NCBI GenBank assembly: GCA_964016885.1
Contig: OZ024745.1
Location: 48,858,042 to 48,922,041 of the forward strand
Source: Eledone cirrhosa
Taxonomy: Eukaryota; Mollusca; Cephalopoda; Octopoda; Eledonidae
Direction: 5' to 3'
Length of the DNA stretch: 64,000 nucleotides
In this document: positions 43,386-55,699 of the stretch, in pieces
Position numbering within the stretch: the stretch's first letter is position 1
Layout of the letters: each line of letters starts with the position of its first letter
Notes under the pieces: generated by a model
What the model was told of the DNA's origin: nothing
What the model saw: the letters and a program-made list of their open reading frames with translations, nothing else
The model's database searches: none
Position numbers and translations under genes: made by a program

Positions 43386-43759
43386 AAATAATGATTATAT
43401 ATATTGGAATGTCCATCCCATGCTAAAAGACATTAAATGATGCAACTAAAAGGGTTGGTGCTAGGAAGGGCATCAGGCCATAATGAATATGTGATTCAGT
43501 TTTATCACCCAAGTTCTTTCTCTTCTTGTCAAAAACCCTTCAGTCCTCCATAACCAGTAACCATCCCCAACCAATGTGCAGTCTCAACACCTTAAACCAA
43601 TCCTGCACAGATTCTATGAGCAGAGACCACCAAATGGTAGTGCCATTCTTATTTCTTTCAATAAAAAAAATACAAGCACTGCACACTGTAAGAAAACATC
43701 ATCTCACCATATAGCAACCTGTCTCTCTTCATTTGGAACAAACCCATCCATTTTAAATG

Positions 43760-44165
43760 GTTCTGATTTAAATTAAAATCTACAAAACTCAGGTAAGACC
43801 TACAATGGAGTAGCATTCCCATATTTGGTACTGCTTGCTGTTGCTCACACAGAGATCCAGAGAAAAGCCACTTAGCTAATTTGTATAAAGTCAATCACAG
43901 ACACACTGCAGCTTCTGGTTCACAGATATGCCATCTCATACCCCTGCCTCTTTTACTACTACTAAAATGCGCTGCTCTTTGGAACTGGCTGGGCTCATTT
44001 CAAGTTATTCTTGACTTCTCTCTCCTCTAACCACCCACGTGTCCACCCTCCATTCATGGCCTCGTATGAATCACCATACTCAGTCCTTCCTGTCCAAAAC
44101 TTCAACCTTCAAACTAATATTTAACTCCGTTCCTGCACCAGCCACAGGATTCAACATAAACGATG
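43760..44165 (+). mobile_element. CR1/jockey-like LINE C-terminal relic
   Basis: Plus-strand codons resemble TQVRPTMEYHSHIW with the frame broken, followed by LANLYKVNHRHTAASGSQ and a VPAPATGFNIND end. This is the thumb/C-terminal region of CR1/jockey-type reverse transcriptases. It runs into a 3' tail shared with 57600-57715. Confidence 0.5.
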
Positions 44166-44310
44166 AATGAGTTGCGTAACGTTGAGTGCTTTTCCTATCA
44201 TGATTGTCTTTAACGGAATGATCAATTCTATCCAGTGGTGAACTACCATAAAACATAAACAAATATATATATATATATATATATACACATACATACACAC
44301 ATACGTACGT
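44165..44310 (+). repeat. LINE 3' tail ending in (TA)n and (CATA)n
   Basis: GATGAATGAGTTGCGTAACG begins a stretch of about 105 bases ending TCTATCCAGTGGTGAAC, then (TA)n. The same stretch occurs at 57605-57742, so it is a defined 3' end that grew by (TA)n. Confidence 0.65.
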
Positions 44311-44559
44311 ACGTATATATGCATGTGTTTTAACTTTCGTGATAATAGTGTTTATAATGTTATAGTACAATTCCTTCAATTCTTGTACTATCTCAATAAT
44401 AGACCCGGTTATATATTCAGAAATAACATTTTTCTCATTTACACCGTTCAGCTTCGCCGGAGTGTCTAACAGTCAAATTACTTTATTTTATTTGGCAATT
44501 ATCTTTCTTATTTTATTGATGTTTATAGTTTATAAAGTAATTCGTATTTGAAACACGTT

Positions 44560-44570
44560 CTTATTGGTTA
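44560..44570 (+). promoter_or_regulatory. CCAAT box (inverted) upstream of RNF26
   Basis: TTATTGGTTA contains an inverted CCAAT box about 170 bases before the RNF26 start codon. The sequence between them is repeat-free and A/T-rich. No TATA box is evident. Confidence 0.35.
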
Positions 44571-44736
44571 CTATTTTGGAATTTCAAATACTGACTGTTT
44601 ACATTTAATCCGAAAAAAAAAGAAGAAAAACAACAAAACTCTTGTAACAGTTTTCATAATTTTCAAACAGAATTCAAAAAACAAATCTGTTACAATGCAA
44701 ACTTAAGTTTACTACCGACCATAGAGAAACTAAAAC

Positions 44737-45960
44737 ATGCGTTATGTTTATTATTTATGGGAACATTTTTGCTTTATATGCGACGGAGCATCTTCGTTTA
44801 TTTCAAAAAGTAAAGATTTCTTTTTTTCTATGATGGTATTTAACCACCAAGCTTTCTCATCTGTTATAAACGTCGTGAGTTCACTATGGATATCACTTAG
44901 TTCCCTCCTTTCTGTTGCAAGTGAAATTGCCATGTGGGTTATATACGGAATTATTGAGTTTGTCACCGAAGTTGGATTCTGCTTCAGAAGTCTTGTTGTA
45001 TTACTTTGGCAGCTGTTTTTAGTTTTTATTAATGTCATCATTCTTATTGTAAGTGCTATCGAAAATTTTATCTTTATGTTGTGGAACGGTGGTGTAGGAA
45101 CTGTTTCTGTGTTCAGTACATCAGTGGCAGTTGTGAAAGAAAGTTGGATGATGGCTGGTCAGAAAGGTGAAGAATTTGCCGATGCATTTTTCTTGCTCAT
45201 TGTTGGTGGGTTCGAAACCATTGGCTCTTTTGTTGTGGATATTTTCCTATCTGTCGTCAACATTTTGTCGAATATCTTCAATATCCCATATTTGATACGT
45301 GATGCATTTGACTCTTGCATTCATATGATTACAAAGGCAATGGATTATGTGTGGATTCAATTTACTTATTCCAAGGAAGCGTTGTTCGGTGTTGCAGTGT
45401 GTATGTTCCTCCACATTTTACTTACACAAGGAATAAAAATGAGTAGAACCCTACGCGAAAGAGGTATTACATTCCCCATTTTTAGACACTATCATAGTCA
45501 TAGTATTCCCAGATTTGGCAATGATAGTGAAATTTCTGACAATGAAGAACAGAATGAAGAAGATCATGATAGCAATATATCTGGATCTTACAACAGTGAT
45601 TCGGAAAGTGTTGATGACAGCGAAACTAACGAAAGCGATTCGATTTTGTCCGTATCATCTGACAGCGATGTTGATCCACCAAATTATAGAAACTCATTGC
45701 AACACAATCACCCACCCTCACCACCGTTAAATAAACCGTTAAATAGCACTCAGCTGGAAAGAGAAATCGAACGTGAAAGAGATAAACGTAAGTGTGTTGT
45801 TTGTCAAGACAATGTAAAGACAGTTTTAATTCTTCCTTGTAAACACATGTGTCTGTGTGTACAATGTGCTAACCACATAGTCAGAAATGCTCCACCCGAC
45901 AGAAATGTTTGTCCATTATGTCGAACCACAATACAGAAAGTAATGAATATTTATGTTTAA
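44737..45960 (+). CDS. RNF26: RNF26-like membrane RING-type E3 ubiquitin ligase, single exon, 407 aa
   Basis: RNF26 is an ER multi-pass E3 ligase that, in vertebrates, positions perinuclear endosomes and ubiquitinates targets such as SQSTM1 and STING. Here residues 1 to about 235 hold several long hydrophobic segments, compatible with multiple membrane spans. Residues 240-265 are basic. Residues about 266-316 form a Ser/Asp/Glu-rich acidic linker. A basic Arg/Glu stretch (EREIERERDKRK) leads into a C-terminal C3HC4 RING: C353, C356, C368, H370, C374, C377, C392, C395. The protein ends NIYV, and the RNF26 family ends in the similar NVYL. Both the layout (spans, linker, C-terminal RING) and the length (human 433 aa) agree. 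The reading frame is intact and intronless, as in the vertebrate gene. The first ATG is used and stop codons precede it. Function in this animal is inferred from the family. Confidence 0.9.
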   Translation: MRYVYYLWEHFCFICDGASSFISKSKDFFFSMMVFNHQAFSSVINVVSSLWISLSSLLSVASEIAMWVIYGIIEFVTEVGFCFRSLVVLLWQLFLVFINVIILIVSAIENFIFMLWNGGVGTVSVFSTSVAVVKESWMMAGQKGEEFADAFFLLIVGGFETIGSFVVDIFLSVVNILSNIFNIPYLIRDAFDSCIHMITKAMDYVWIQFTYSKEALFGVAVCMFLHILLTQGIKMSRTLRERGITFPIFRHYHSHSIPRFGNDSEISDNEEQNEEDHDSNISGSYNSDSESVDDSETNESDSILSVSSDSDVDPPNYRNSLQHNHPPSPPLNKPLNSTQLEREIERERDKRKCVVCQDNVKTVLILPCKHMCLCVQCANHIVRNAPPDRNVCPLCRTTIQKVMNIYV

Positions 45961-46955
45961 CGTGGCACTATTTACATGAAGAATCATGGAAGAATATTTT
46001 TTTATGCATATTTTTTTAATTTTTTATACTTTTTGTCCATTTCTCTAACAAATACCAATAAGCTATTGAAATGTTTTAAATATTTTTATTTACCAAGAAG
46101 AAATTGCGTTTCCCATTATGCAAAATGATATATTTTTGGAATCATTAACATTTTGGGGCCTCTCCATCAGTCTGTAAATATAAACATGGATAGAATCTCA
46201 AAATGTTAGAAATATCTCAGCACTGACATCAAACATTACTCTTTAAAATTCTTATATTTATTCTTAAATATAAGATTTTAAAGTTGTTGCAATATTACAT
46301 ATATAAACTTATATATTGTCTTAGACCTTAGGCGTTTTATACATTTCCCCATGACTTTATTAAGCCTCCCCTCCACTTTACTTTAATAGTTATCATTCAT
46401 TATAGGTAGCTAGCTCATTAGTACCTGCTTAGAGCAATTAGCTTGGGAATAAGACTGAAGTTTTTTTAGGGATGTTTCATTTTAGGTATATATATATATA
46501 TATAAAACAATGGAAGGAAAAAAACCGACAGTGAAATGAAATGCAGCCTTGGGCAAAATTCTTTCTTTTCAGGTATCCATGTCGCATTGCTTCACCATGT
46601 TAAGTCAATTTATTGGTATGGGGAAATTGATTGCAAACAATCTATTGTGAGTGAGGAGGTGGGTTAACCCCCACCCCCCAAAATGCTTACAAAGAAATCT
46701 TTTCAGTTTGTCGATTAAAAACAAAAAAGATTCAAAAGGCGAAAATGCATTTTCATAAATTTCACTGTCTGTGATTCATGTGCCTACAGACAAACACCTC
46801 CCAATATTTTATTTCAATTTATGTGAAAAAATAGCGTCTCAACCCAGTTTAGAAACCTCTGTTCTGTATGATTAATTGAAAATATATTTGATTTCCTAAT
46901 TCACCCAATTCAGTTGTTGGCTGTACTGTTGTTTTATTTATAACTTAAATGGGGA
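45961..46955. other. 3' flank of RNF26
   Basis: Probable 3' UTR and intergenic sequence. No AATAAA close to the stop is obvious; a (TA)n tract lies at 46488-46504. No repeats recognised. Confidence 0.4.
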
Positions 46956-47265
46956 AGGTGCGTGGCTTAGTGATTAGGGTGTTTGACTCACAATCGTAAG
47001 GTCGTGAGTTAAACAGTGCATTGTATCATTGATCAAGACACTTTCACAATGCTCTAGTCTCTACTCAGCTTGAAAAAAAAAAATGAGTTATACCTGAAAT
47101 TCAAAGGCCTGTCCTTGTCGTACAAGGTGTCACACTGACTCTCCCTGAGAACTACATTAAGGGTATATGTGTTTGTAGAATGCTCAGCCACTTGCATGGG
47201 TGAAACAACTGGAATACTTGTCAAAACCAACAGAGGTTCAACACATGGTGTCATTAATAATATGA
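46956..47265 (+). mobile_element. tRNA-derived SINE, long body type
   Basis: Head GCGTGGCTTAGTGATTAGGG (A box) and AAGGTCGTGAGTTAAACA (B box), then a long body with TCCCTGAGAACTACATTAAG and AACAACTGGAATACTTGTCA. Confidence 0.7.
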
Positions 47266-47964
47266 CCATTCTAATATATCAAGTAGTCTTCCAGTATGAG
47301 GCTATCCATTATTGAGTATTGCTTTACTGTGCACAAAGTTTAAGTTTTACACGTGTATAGGAACGTAGGGAGATGCAGTATTTTGTGCAGTCTAATTTTA
47401 AGATATTAGCTGATAGTTGATGTCCAGATGCCATAGCTGTTATCTCTACTAGATGATATTTATAGTGTTAACATTGTAATACATTTGTTTTGTGCCATTC
47501 TAGATTCATTTCAACACATAGATTACCTCTGTGTGACTCTGGGATGATAAAGAATTTAAGGTTACTGTGGCTGAACAAACAAAAACAAAATCAGCAAGTT
47601 TATAAGCTATCAACAACACTGATTTTTCTTTTTTTTTATTATTTGAAATAGGTGACATATATTTTTAAAAAATACACCTGTATTTTTGGCTCTTGGGTCC
47701 TTATGATAAAATAAAAATAATATAGTTTGAATATATGACATTGAATTTTGTCCTCACGATGACATCTGATGGTGGCTAAGGGCAAAAGGGTTTGATGAAT
47801 TTCTGAGTTCTATGCTATCATTTGTCTTTCAGGTCTATATTAACAATTGTAAATAAAAATCACTAGTCACCCTAATAATATCTGACCAATATTTAAAACA
47901 GCTCCCTTTGATTATGATTGAAATATCTTTGAATTTAATGCTAAATCTGACATCAATTCTTAAA

Positions 47965-48180
47965 AAGAATTGGCGGAATTGTTAGGGCATCAGATTATCT
48001 TGGTATTTGTTTTGGTTCAAATCTCACTAAGGTCAACTTTGCTTTTCATCCTTTTGAGGTCAATAAAGAAAGTATCAGTTGAATACTGGAGTCAATTCTT
48101 CATCCATCTCTCTTTATCACTTTCTCTTGCTCCATCTCCTTCTCTGGAAGAAATCATCTGTGTTCAGATCTGGGCCTTAT
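47965..48180 (+). mobile_element. SINE-C copy, plus strand
   Basis: Head TTGGCGGAATTGTTAGGGCA, B box GGTTCAAATCTC, then TTTGCTTTTCATCCTTTTGA. Ends in a (TC)-rich stretch near 48120. Confidence 0.65.
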
Positions 48181-48524
48181 TAATAATCTAACATTTTAAA
48201 AACACTTTTGCTTTCTAGATAGGTTTGTATATATTTATTTTTATAAATTCGATGGTTTTCTTGACTTGAAATCATTTATCAGGACTGATATAAATATTTC
48301 TTTGCTCTAGGATAAATTATATTGTCAAACTACACAGAGTTCAAATCCTTAGCTTTAGCCATCAATTCTCTACATGGCAGTGGTTTTTACTGAGATGATT
48401 TGGGATTTTTATATTTTTTTATAAAGTTGGAAAATTGTTGGCACACTTTATTTGTTGGCACAAAAATGTTGGCACACTTTATTTATTTGTCATTGTTAAT
48501 TCTTGTTACCATTGAAACCAGATG

Positions 48525-48715
48525 AACAAGATATTCTTGAAAAGTACAAAACAGTACTATGATTGTATTACATTAAAAATTAAAGTCTTTAGTTTACTGA
48601 AAATGTTCTCAACAATCTCTTTATTAGTAAAAATACTATAAACATTTAAATTAACACTCCTCTTTCTAAATAGTTTCTGCTAAATCATTATAGGTTGTTA
48701 AGAGTTAACCATCGT
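48525..48715. repeat. Copy of the TTCTTGAAAAGTACAAA family
   Basis: Runs from AAGATATTCTTGAAAAGTAC to TGCTAAATCATTATAGG, the same order as 5262-5430. Confidence 0.6.
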
Positions 48716-49084
48716 TAGTCTTTGCAGGATAAAAGCAGCCTTTATTTTATGCAAAAATATGAAGAATATATTGCAAGTGAGAGGTTCTAACTATATCTGT
48801 AAACCAATTATTTATTATCATAATTAACACTGTCACATTGCTGAAGATTTGATCTTTTGGATGCATTTGTGCTACATTCCATACAGCTAATTCCCTCCAG
48901 GCATTTATTTTAACTGTAATTAAATCTCATTGGGTGCGATAGTATTTTATTTTCCTTTTCAAATATCTACAAGATATTGCTAGTAAGAGATATTAACTAT
49001 GTCGACCAATCATAGTAGTAGTTATATATTCTGGAGTACTGGCTTCAAAGGTGTAGTTGATTATATCAGCCCCAGTACTTGTAG

Positions 49085-49330
49085 ATACAATCTAGTGGCT
49101 AGGGTGCTAGTCCCATGATTATAAAGTTGTGAGATTGATCCTTGAACTGGGCAACATATTGCATTCTTGAGCACTTCATTTCATGTTTTTCCAGTTCATT
49201 TAGCTGAAAATGAGTACCAGCACTAGGTGAAGGTTAATCTTGCAAAGGACTGGTGCCCTGTCCAAGAGTGGATCCTGTACTCTCAGTCACTCAATACCAC
49301 ATGAAACTGGGGTAAGCCTTGGCTTGATGA
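49085..49330 (+). mobile_element. tRNA-derived SINE
   Basis: Head AGTGGCTAGGGTGCTAGTCC (A box) and AAAGTTGTGAGATTGATCC (B box). The body reads GAGCACTTCATTTCATG and ACTGGTGCCCTGTCCAAGAG. The LINE-A tail is absent; the 3' end is a different sequence. Confidence 0.65.
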
Positions 49331-49354
49331 GCCTCTGAGCTCAATAAAGATTTT

Positions 49355-49490
49355 TAACTTGCAGACTGGTATTTATTTTATTTACCTTGGTAGAGTGAAA
49401 AGTCAAGCCAAGTTGAATGAGATTGAACTTAGACTGTAAAGGGACAAGATGTTTCATCCAATACTCTCTCAATTCTGCTTTCTACTGTCT
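49355..49490 (-). mobile_element. SINE-C fragment, decayed
   Basis: GGTATTTATTTTATTTACC and GAGATTGAACTTAGACTGTA are family landmarks with many changes. Confidence 0.5.
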
Positions 49491-50104
49491 TTTGTCTGTA
49501 TAATATATTCATATTGTAAACTTATCAAAGTTTCATAGCCTTTCAAATTGTATTTATGATATTTTTAAAAAGAATTCTTATCTAGAAATGCACCCTCCCC
49601 CTTTTTTTTTGTAAACAAAGCTTCCCTCATCCAAAATCTTTGGTAACTGAAACTTACATTTGTAAAAGAGATTCCAAGTATGTATTTTTATAATGTTTGA
49701 TATTAAAATATTAAATTTAAAGTATCTCTTGCAATGCTGGTGTGTTGTTTTTCTTTTTTCATAACTATTACTATGTTGTTCACTTATAAAGAAGAAAGAT
49801 CTGAAATAATAACTTGTATTTATTGTATTATATCTATCAAACGAATTTCAGTATGTTAACGGTTCTCAAACATTTCACTTCCAAGGACTCCTTTTATTTA
49901 GATGAATTCTCTACCACCTGCCCTGCACTACAACTACATTCCTGCTAGATTGTTATACACTGATAATAATAATTGAAAAAGATAAATAGATATCCAATAA
50001 TATGTATATATTATGTTTTTAACAAAGTATTTGAAATTTTGAACTAATCTCATGAACTTCCAGTGGGCTATGGACACCAAGTTGGAAACCATTGCAATAG
50101 AGCA

Positions 50105-50265
50105 ACTGAGACAGCCCAGTACTTTACTGGTACTTTATTTTATTGAGCTCGGAAGGATGAAAAGCAAACTTGACCTTAGCTGGATTTTAACTTTACCTTT
50201 CACCCTTCCAGGATTAATAAAGTAAAGTACCAATAAAGGATTGGAGAATTGCTGAATATGGAAGG
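50105..50265. mobile_element. Two short SINE-C fragments facing each other
   Basis: 50125-50190 is minus strand (TACTTTATTTTATTGAGC); 50195-50265 is plus strand (TTTACCTTTCACCCTTCCAG). Together they form a small inverted pair. Confidence 0.5.
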
Positions 50266-50489
50266 TATTAAGTTCTTTGAATTCAGTAACCTTTAAAACC
50301 TCATGTCAGCTTCATATTTTCGTTAGGAGAAAAGCTGAGATTAGGTTTCTTATCTTAAGATATGAATGTTCAAAAGAGCAAAACATATATAACATTTAAC
50401 CAAAATTTGAGAGGAAGTTTTGTAAATGTAAATTTCAATGAAAATAAGAATGTGGTAATTTGCTGAAGCATTTTAAAATAAATATAAGG

Positions 50490-50690
50490 TGGTGGTGTCG
50501 GTGACAACAAAAAGCACAAAGTCCACTCTGCCAGGTGTTTGGTATTAAGAAGAGCATCCATCTTTTGAAAACCAAGTCACAAAACGGATTGTATGAGCAA
50601 GACATGGTCACCTGACCTGTTGGGCCTACTAAAGTGACAGCTTGTCTAAGTTATGCAAGCGTGGAAATATAGATGTTAAGCAATGGTGAT
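50490..50690 (+). repeat. LINE-A-type tail copy
   Basis: AAAAGCACAAAGTCCACTCT, GAAGAGCATCCATCTTTTGA, TGCAAGCGTGGAAATATAGA and a GATGATAAT end. Confidence 0.6.
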
Positions 50691-51449
50691 GATAATAAAA
50701 GACAATGACATGTCACGAAAAAAGGCTAAAGTAAGTAAATGGACTTGCATATTTGAGGGACAGAAGCCTCACACAAAACTATTTATTCCTTTCAAAACAA
50801 AATCTTGCTTTAATATCAGATCTTATATGTTTGTCAGCACTGGAAATGAATACAGTATCAGAGGATAATATACAGGATTATTAAGTAGTTAGGAGATTGT
50901 GCGCCAGTAGATTGATGTTTGATCAGCAGTCACGCTAGATTTAATTATAGATAAACCCCCAAACACAGTGGTATTTAATTTCTTTGACTTTCAAATAAAT
51001 GCTTAAATATTTTTTTAACATTACAATTTTAAATAATCTGAAACGTTAAAATCCAAACTCAGTTTTGCTACAATAATAATAACATTAGAAAAATGAATAA
51101 AATAGCCTTAGGGACAGAAATTAAGTGGCTGACAGCCATTACAGGGAATCGAACTTTGTACTTCTAAACTCCGGTTTAACATTTCCAAATTCCAATAATT
51201 CACTTGAAACCAAATATGAATGGTGGTTCTTATTTACCTCCCCTTTACTAAAGGGAGTGAATTATGCGTTATTGATAAACGCACATAACGAACTGGACCA
51301 AGCAACACAGAATAGAAAACAGGCGAGCAACAGTTCACCTAGCTGAAAGTAGTCTGAGGTAAACTATTTTCGGAAAAGACTAGACAGTCAATGCTAGACT
51401 ACCTTTAATTGCATATCTACTAAATGACTGTATAGAGCAGGCATGAGCA

Positions 51450-51560
51450 ACTTTTTTCAAGCAGTGGGCCACATGAGATATAGCTCATCATAAGGTGGGC
51501 CACACTAATAAAAATATTCAAGGTAATTTTTTTTATCTCTATGCTATTCAGAAAATCAAT
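51450..51560 (+). repeat. One end of a hAT-like repeat
   Basis: CAGGCATGAGCAACTTTTTT followed by GTGGGCCACATGAGA resembles the 39538 element's end type. A matching opposite end was not found within 1 kb. Confidence 0.4.
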
Positions 51561-52309
51561 CAGACTGCATGAAGTCCACAGGCTGCTTGCGTCTCATTAT
51601 TAGTTGGCATAGTGGATAATAATAGAAATAAACATTTATATCTTATAATTTTTAACATAAAAACTCAACATTTTAATCTCATTCGGTGGCATTAAAATAC
51701 AGGTATCACTCATTTCAGGAAATTATAACTGCAACATTACATCCATTACTTGGGAACAACACACAACTAAAACCATAACACTCTCCATGAATGCAAGACC
51801 TTACAATCTCTGATGACTTTTTGCTCTCATTACACATCCACAAAATGACAAAGATTGAATTATAAATGCTATATTTCTTCTTTAGAGTCACAAAACATGT
51901 TATTTGGGAACAACAGTGTATATGTGGTGCAAGTATTTTTTTTTCTACATTGCTACATACACATCTGAGATAGGATACCTACTATGCCAGATATTTCCAA
52001 ATATTTCGCATTAGTAACAGATAAAAAAATAAGACTAAGATTTGTAAGTGACTCAACATTAATAAACAACTAAATAGATCACATACCTAATGGTAAACAT
52101 TTATAAAAATTGATCAGGTTTGACTGAATTATGCAACACACCTAAAGATTATCTGTGGAATACTAAAGTGACATGACACACATTTTGGCAATCTCTTCAC
52201 TATGCATGTACATGTCTTGAATTACCCCAGAATTGATCAAGTGTTAGATAGTAAAGCTTTCTATTACCAATGCTACGAACCACTGAACTATTGCTGTGCT
52301 CTGTTTTGG

Positions 52310-52690
52310 GTGTTTTCTTGGTTTTAGGTAGTCTCAGATAACTAGATGGTGATCAGTTGACAGCTCAGCCCCTCTGTTAACACGAACATCAGCACGGAAT
52401 TGAAGAGACCAGAGACAATAACGATTTCTAGTATTGATCTCTGTCCCCAATTTCCTTTATAGCATGTATATTTATGGATGTCTTTGTGCTGGAAGATGTT
52501 CATAATAGAGACCTTTAATAGGGTCTCTACATTCGTATTTAGATCGGAATCACAATTCTATCCAATGACTCCTTTCCATGTGAAGTGGTCAATGCCAACA
52601 TTGTACATTGAAGTCTCCCATTATGACATATGACACCTACCGACCTTGGTAGGGTTGCTAGTTTAGTCACTGACGACCTGACTATGTGAC
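52310..52690 (-). mobile_element. LINE-B endonuclease fragment
   Basis: On the minus strand: a MGDFNVQCWH motif, HLPAQRHP, YKGNWGQRSILEIVIVSGLF and TEGLSCQLITI with frameshifts, ending near LSETT. It parallels the endonuclease at 23300-23500, with a stop and frameshifts. Confidence 0.65.
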
Positions 52691-52884
52691 AGGTTGTACT
52701 GGGCTACAAATAACCAGATGCACTTGAGAGCAACCTCACACACACACACACACATAATCGGTGCTTCCTTTTCCACATTGGATGTCTCTCCCTCAACCTA
52801 CAGCTGGCAGCTTAATCACCACCACTATCATTAATATATCGCCAGTCTGACCAACGACATACCGTCCACTCTATTGTTGTAAAT

Positions 52885-53190
52885 TAGTGCTGGCACTATG
52901 ATAAAGTGTACCCAGCCCACTCTGTAAAGTGGCGGTGCCGATGCTTTGACAAAAAAGCCTCTAATCTACCCTTGTAAGGTGGTAGCGCCGAAGTCATGAT
53001 AAAATACTTCCAGTACACGCTGCAAAGTGGTTGACGTTAGGAAGGACATCCAACCGTAGAAACCAAGCCCCAAAACAAAGCATACGAGCAAGACGTAGTC
53101 ACCTGACAAATCTAGCCTTAGTACATGATAGCCTGTCTAACCCATGCAAGCATGGCAAATAGACATTAAACAGTGCTGATGGTGATACAT
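52885..53190 (+). repeat. LINE-A-type tail copy with three 45-50 base units
   Basis: Units at about 52890, 52940 and 52985 (AAGTGTACCCAGCCCACTCT etc.), then GACGTTAGGAAGGACATCCA and CATGCAAGCATGGCAAATAG. Confidence 0.65.
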
Positions 53191-53194
53191 AAAT

Positions 53195-53312
53195 AATTGT
53201 TTCTACTTTTGGCACAAGGCCAGCAATTATCCCAGTGCATTACTGGTACTTTATTTTATCGACCCCGTAAGGATGAAAGGCAAAGTTAACCTCGGTGGGA
53301 TTTGAACTCAGA
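53195..53312 (-). mobile_element. SINE-C copy lacking most of the head
   Basis: ATTGTTTCTACTTTTGGCAC to TTAACCTCGGTGGGATTTGA. The start matches the two head-less copies, but it runs about 20 bases further into the head. Confidence 0.7.
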
Positions 53313-53514
53313 TATAATAAAATCTAAATACTTAGTTTTTTTATTTGTTTTGTAAGATTTGTTATGTAAAATCGTGTGTTGAATAAGATATAACACTGTG
53401 GGATGGACAGACTGCCAATAAATAAACACGCAACAAGAATTACAGGAGCTGGTGCAGTAATATGCCAGCTTCAGCATTCAGTTAGGGAGGTAGGTATAAA
53501 AGCCAAACTCACTA

Positions 53515-53790
53515 TTTTCAATTCGAATTGAGGAACGACAGCTCCGATATTACGGGCATGTGCTTAGAATGTCTCAGGAAATAATCGTTGGACAGATTTT
53601 ACGAGCAAAACCAACCGGCAGGAAACCCATGGGTAGACCCCGAGCAAGATGATTGGATAACATCGATGAGCTTGGCTGGTCTCGTTTGGGGACCCAGTCG
53701 GATCAGTTGGAGAGGGTTGCTTCTGACAGGACCCGCTGGAAGAAGTGTTTGAGGACTCTAACCCAACAACCCTCTCAGGAATAAGTGAAT
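53515..53790 (+). mobile_element. LINE-B C-terminal fragment
   Basis: Codons read IEERQLRYYGHVLRMSQEII, LRAKPTGRKPMGRPRAR, a stop, LDNIDELGWSRLGTQSDQLE, RVASDRTRWKKCLRTLTQQP and SQE-stop. One in-frame stop; otherwise a well preserved RTE C-terminus. Confidence 0.78.
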
Positions 53791-53879
53791 GAAGAAGAAA
53801 GCATTTCTCATTTCTGTTTCATTCCGTAAAATCAGAATTTGTATATAAAAAAATCTAACAAAAAAAAAGTTATTTAATT

Positions 53880-55690
53880 GTATTCGGGTTAAAAAGCGGG
53901 CGGTTGAAAAAGATAAGCAACAGGAGTAATTAAGACCATCGTAGTTATCTTCCTTGACAACTTAACCTGTCCGTTGTTAGGACGCTAAAAACTATATTAT
54001 GGATTAATATACCAACAGAAGTCGTTTACCATCATCGACATATTTTCTTTCTATTGCAAACACCTTGCAAAATAGAAGCTTTGTTTCTTTTGAACTCCTT
54101 CTTTAAAGTGACCACCCAAGATTCGATAGTTCATCTATTTCCATTGAAATGTGAGTATTAAACTTATTGTTTATTATTGTAGCTAAGAAGAGTTAACTCG
54201 AGCCAAAACATGCTGTAAATTATAATTATTGGTTTTCAAGAATAGGAATTGTTACCAGAACTATTACATAAAATCAAAGTTTGTACTTCGTTTTATTGAA
54301 CATGATTTATTTGGCAATGCATTTACTTTTGAACACGGTTGTCATTTAAATGAAATTCTACCGTAGACAACTTTATCAAAGAATTTGAGTATGTTGTGAG
54401 TAGTATATGCCGTCTATTCATCTCAGTTCTTGCAGAATAAAAATTCTTTATTATCAACATGAATTAATATAATGCTTACAGAATGTAATTATAGACACAA
54501 ATAAATGGAATGTATTTATTAAATATATACGCAAATAACATTACAAATTGCTCACAATTCTTTTAGAATGAAAATATAAACACATATAACAAATACAATT
54601 AACTATTTATTGCTAGGGACTTCACAAATATAACGCACCAAAATATATGACCAGAGCAAGAACAAAAACGACTGTCAATTCACAACTATGTGTCAATAGA
54701 TAGTGTTTCCTTATGGTCCGTAGTGTATAGTTTAAATAACTTTCGACTGTGTTGATTTTACTTATTCGTTAATCCATGTCTGATAAAATATGCAACACCC
54801 CAGCACTGAACACAATAATTTTTATGATATATTATATTATATCGAACTCATTCGACTGCACGTCTCTTTATATTCAGCTTCTTACAAAATTTTGAAAGGA
54901 ATCTTATATCTTCATTATTGGAATTCTTTTTCTTTCTCTCAAACAGTGGGAGATTGTAGGAATATATTAGCAGGAAATGCGGTGTACTCGGCCACTGTAA
55001 ATAATCTTAAGAAAAGTTGTCAATTCCGTAACATAAAATATTAAACTTGGAAACTAACTAATGAATATAGCAACGAAGCACCAAAAGATGCATCTTTAGC
55101 TGTGCTTATTATATTGGTGAGTCCTGCATTCCCAGGCGTGCAATAGACCACAAAGGTATTATTTTGCATCCCAGTTGACTAAAAAACGAATAATTTCCGA
55201 CTGTTTTGAAGTAAATAAAAAGAACATAAAAAAACATTTCCCCTCCAAAGCGAGACATGTCTAATATTCTCACATCCAAACCCAAGAACTCTTACAGTGA
55301 CCCTCCCTCATAAAAAAACGATTAATTACTGATGGTTTTGAATGCCATATTTATTCAAACTACATGTAAAACATCAATTTCACCTCCAAAGCTAGATTAG
55401 TGTAATATTTACTTGCAAATCTAAGAACTCCGTGCGTACCCCTCCTCTTCTGTAACTAAAAGAAACTGAATAATTTTCGACGGTTTTAAACATTAGATTC
55501 ATTCAAATTACACACAAAAAACAAAACAAAACAAACAAAAACAAAACAGAAAAGAGATAAATTTCATTCCTAACGCGAAACGAGTGTAATTGTAAAAATT
55601 GGTAGAACTGACTCCCAATATCCCTTAAATTACACCATCCCTTAAATTACATTTAAAAAAAAGGCACATTGGATAATGTAACCTCTGAAA
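53880..55690. other. Intergenic DNA, no gene recognised
   Basis: Contains three spaced copies of a short phrase, each with CGA(C/T)(T/G)GTTTT and TTCAAACTACA-like or CCTCC(A/T)AAGC text (near 55195, 55330 and 55480), suggesting a degenerate tandem repeat of about 140 bases. An 84-codon open stretch at 54790-55044 has no recognised features. Confidence 0.4.
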
Positions 55691-55699
55691 ATGAGGTTG

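Noticed and set aside
44080..44379. 99-codon minus-strand open frame near RNF26
   Set aside because: It crosses the LINE 3' tail and the (TA)/(CATA) tract and has no recognisable features.
51125..51346. 73-codon open frame starting MADSHYRESNFVLLNSG
   Set aside because: No recognisable domain, no splice or promoter support, followed by a hAT-like repeat end. It could be chance in A/T-rich DNA.
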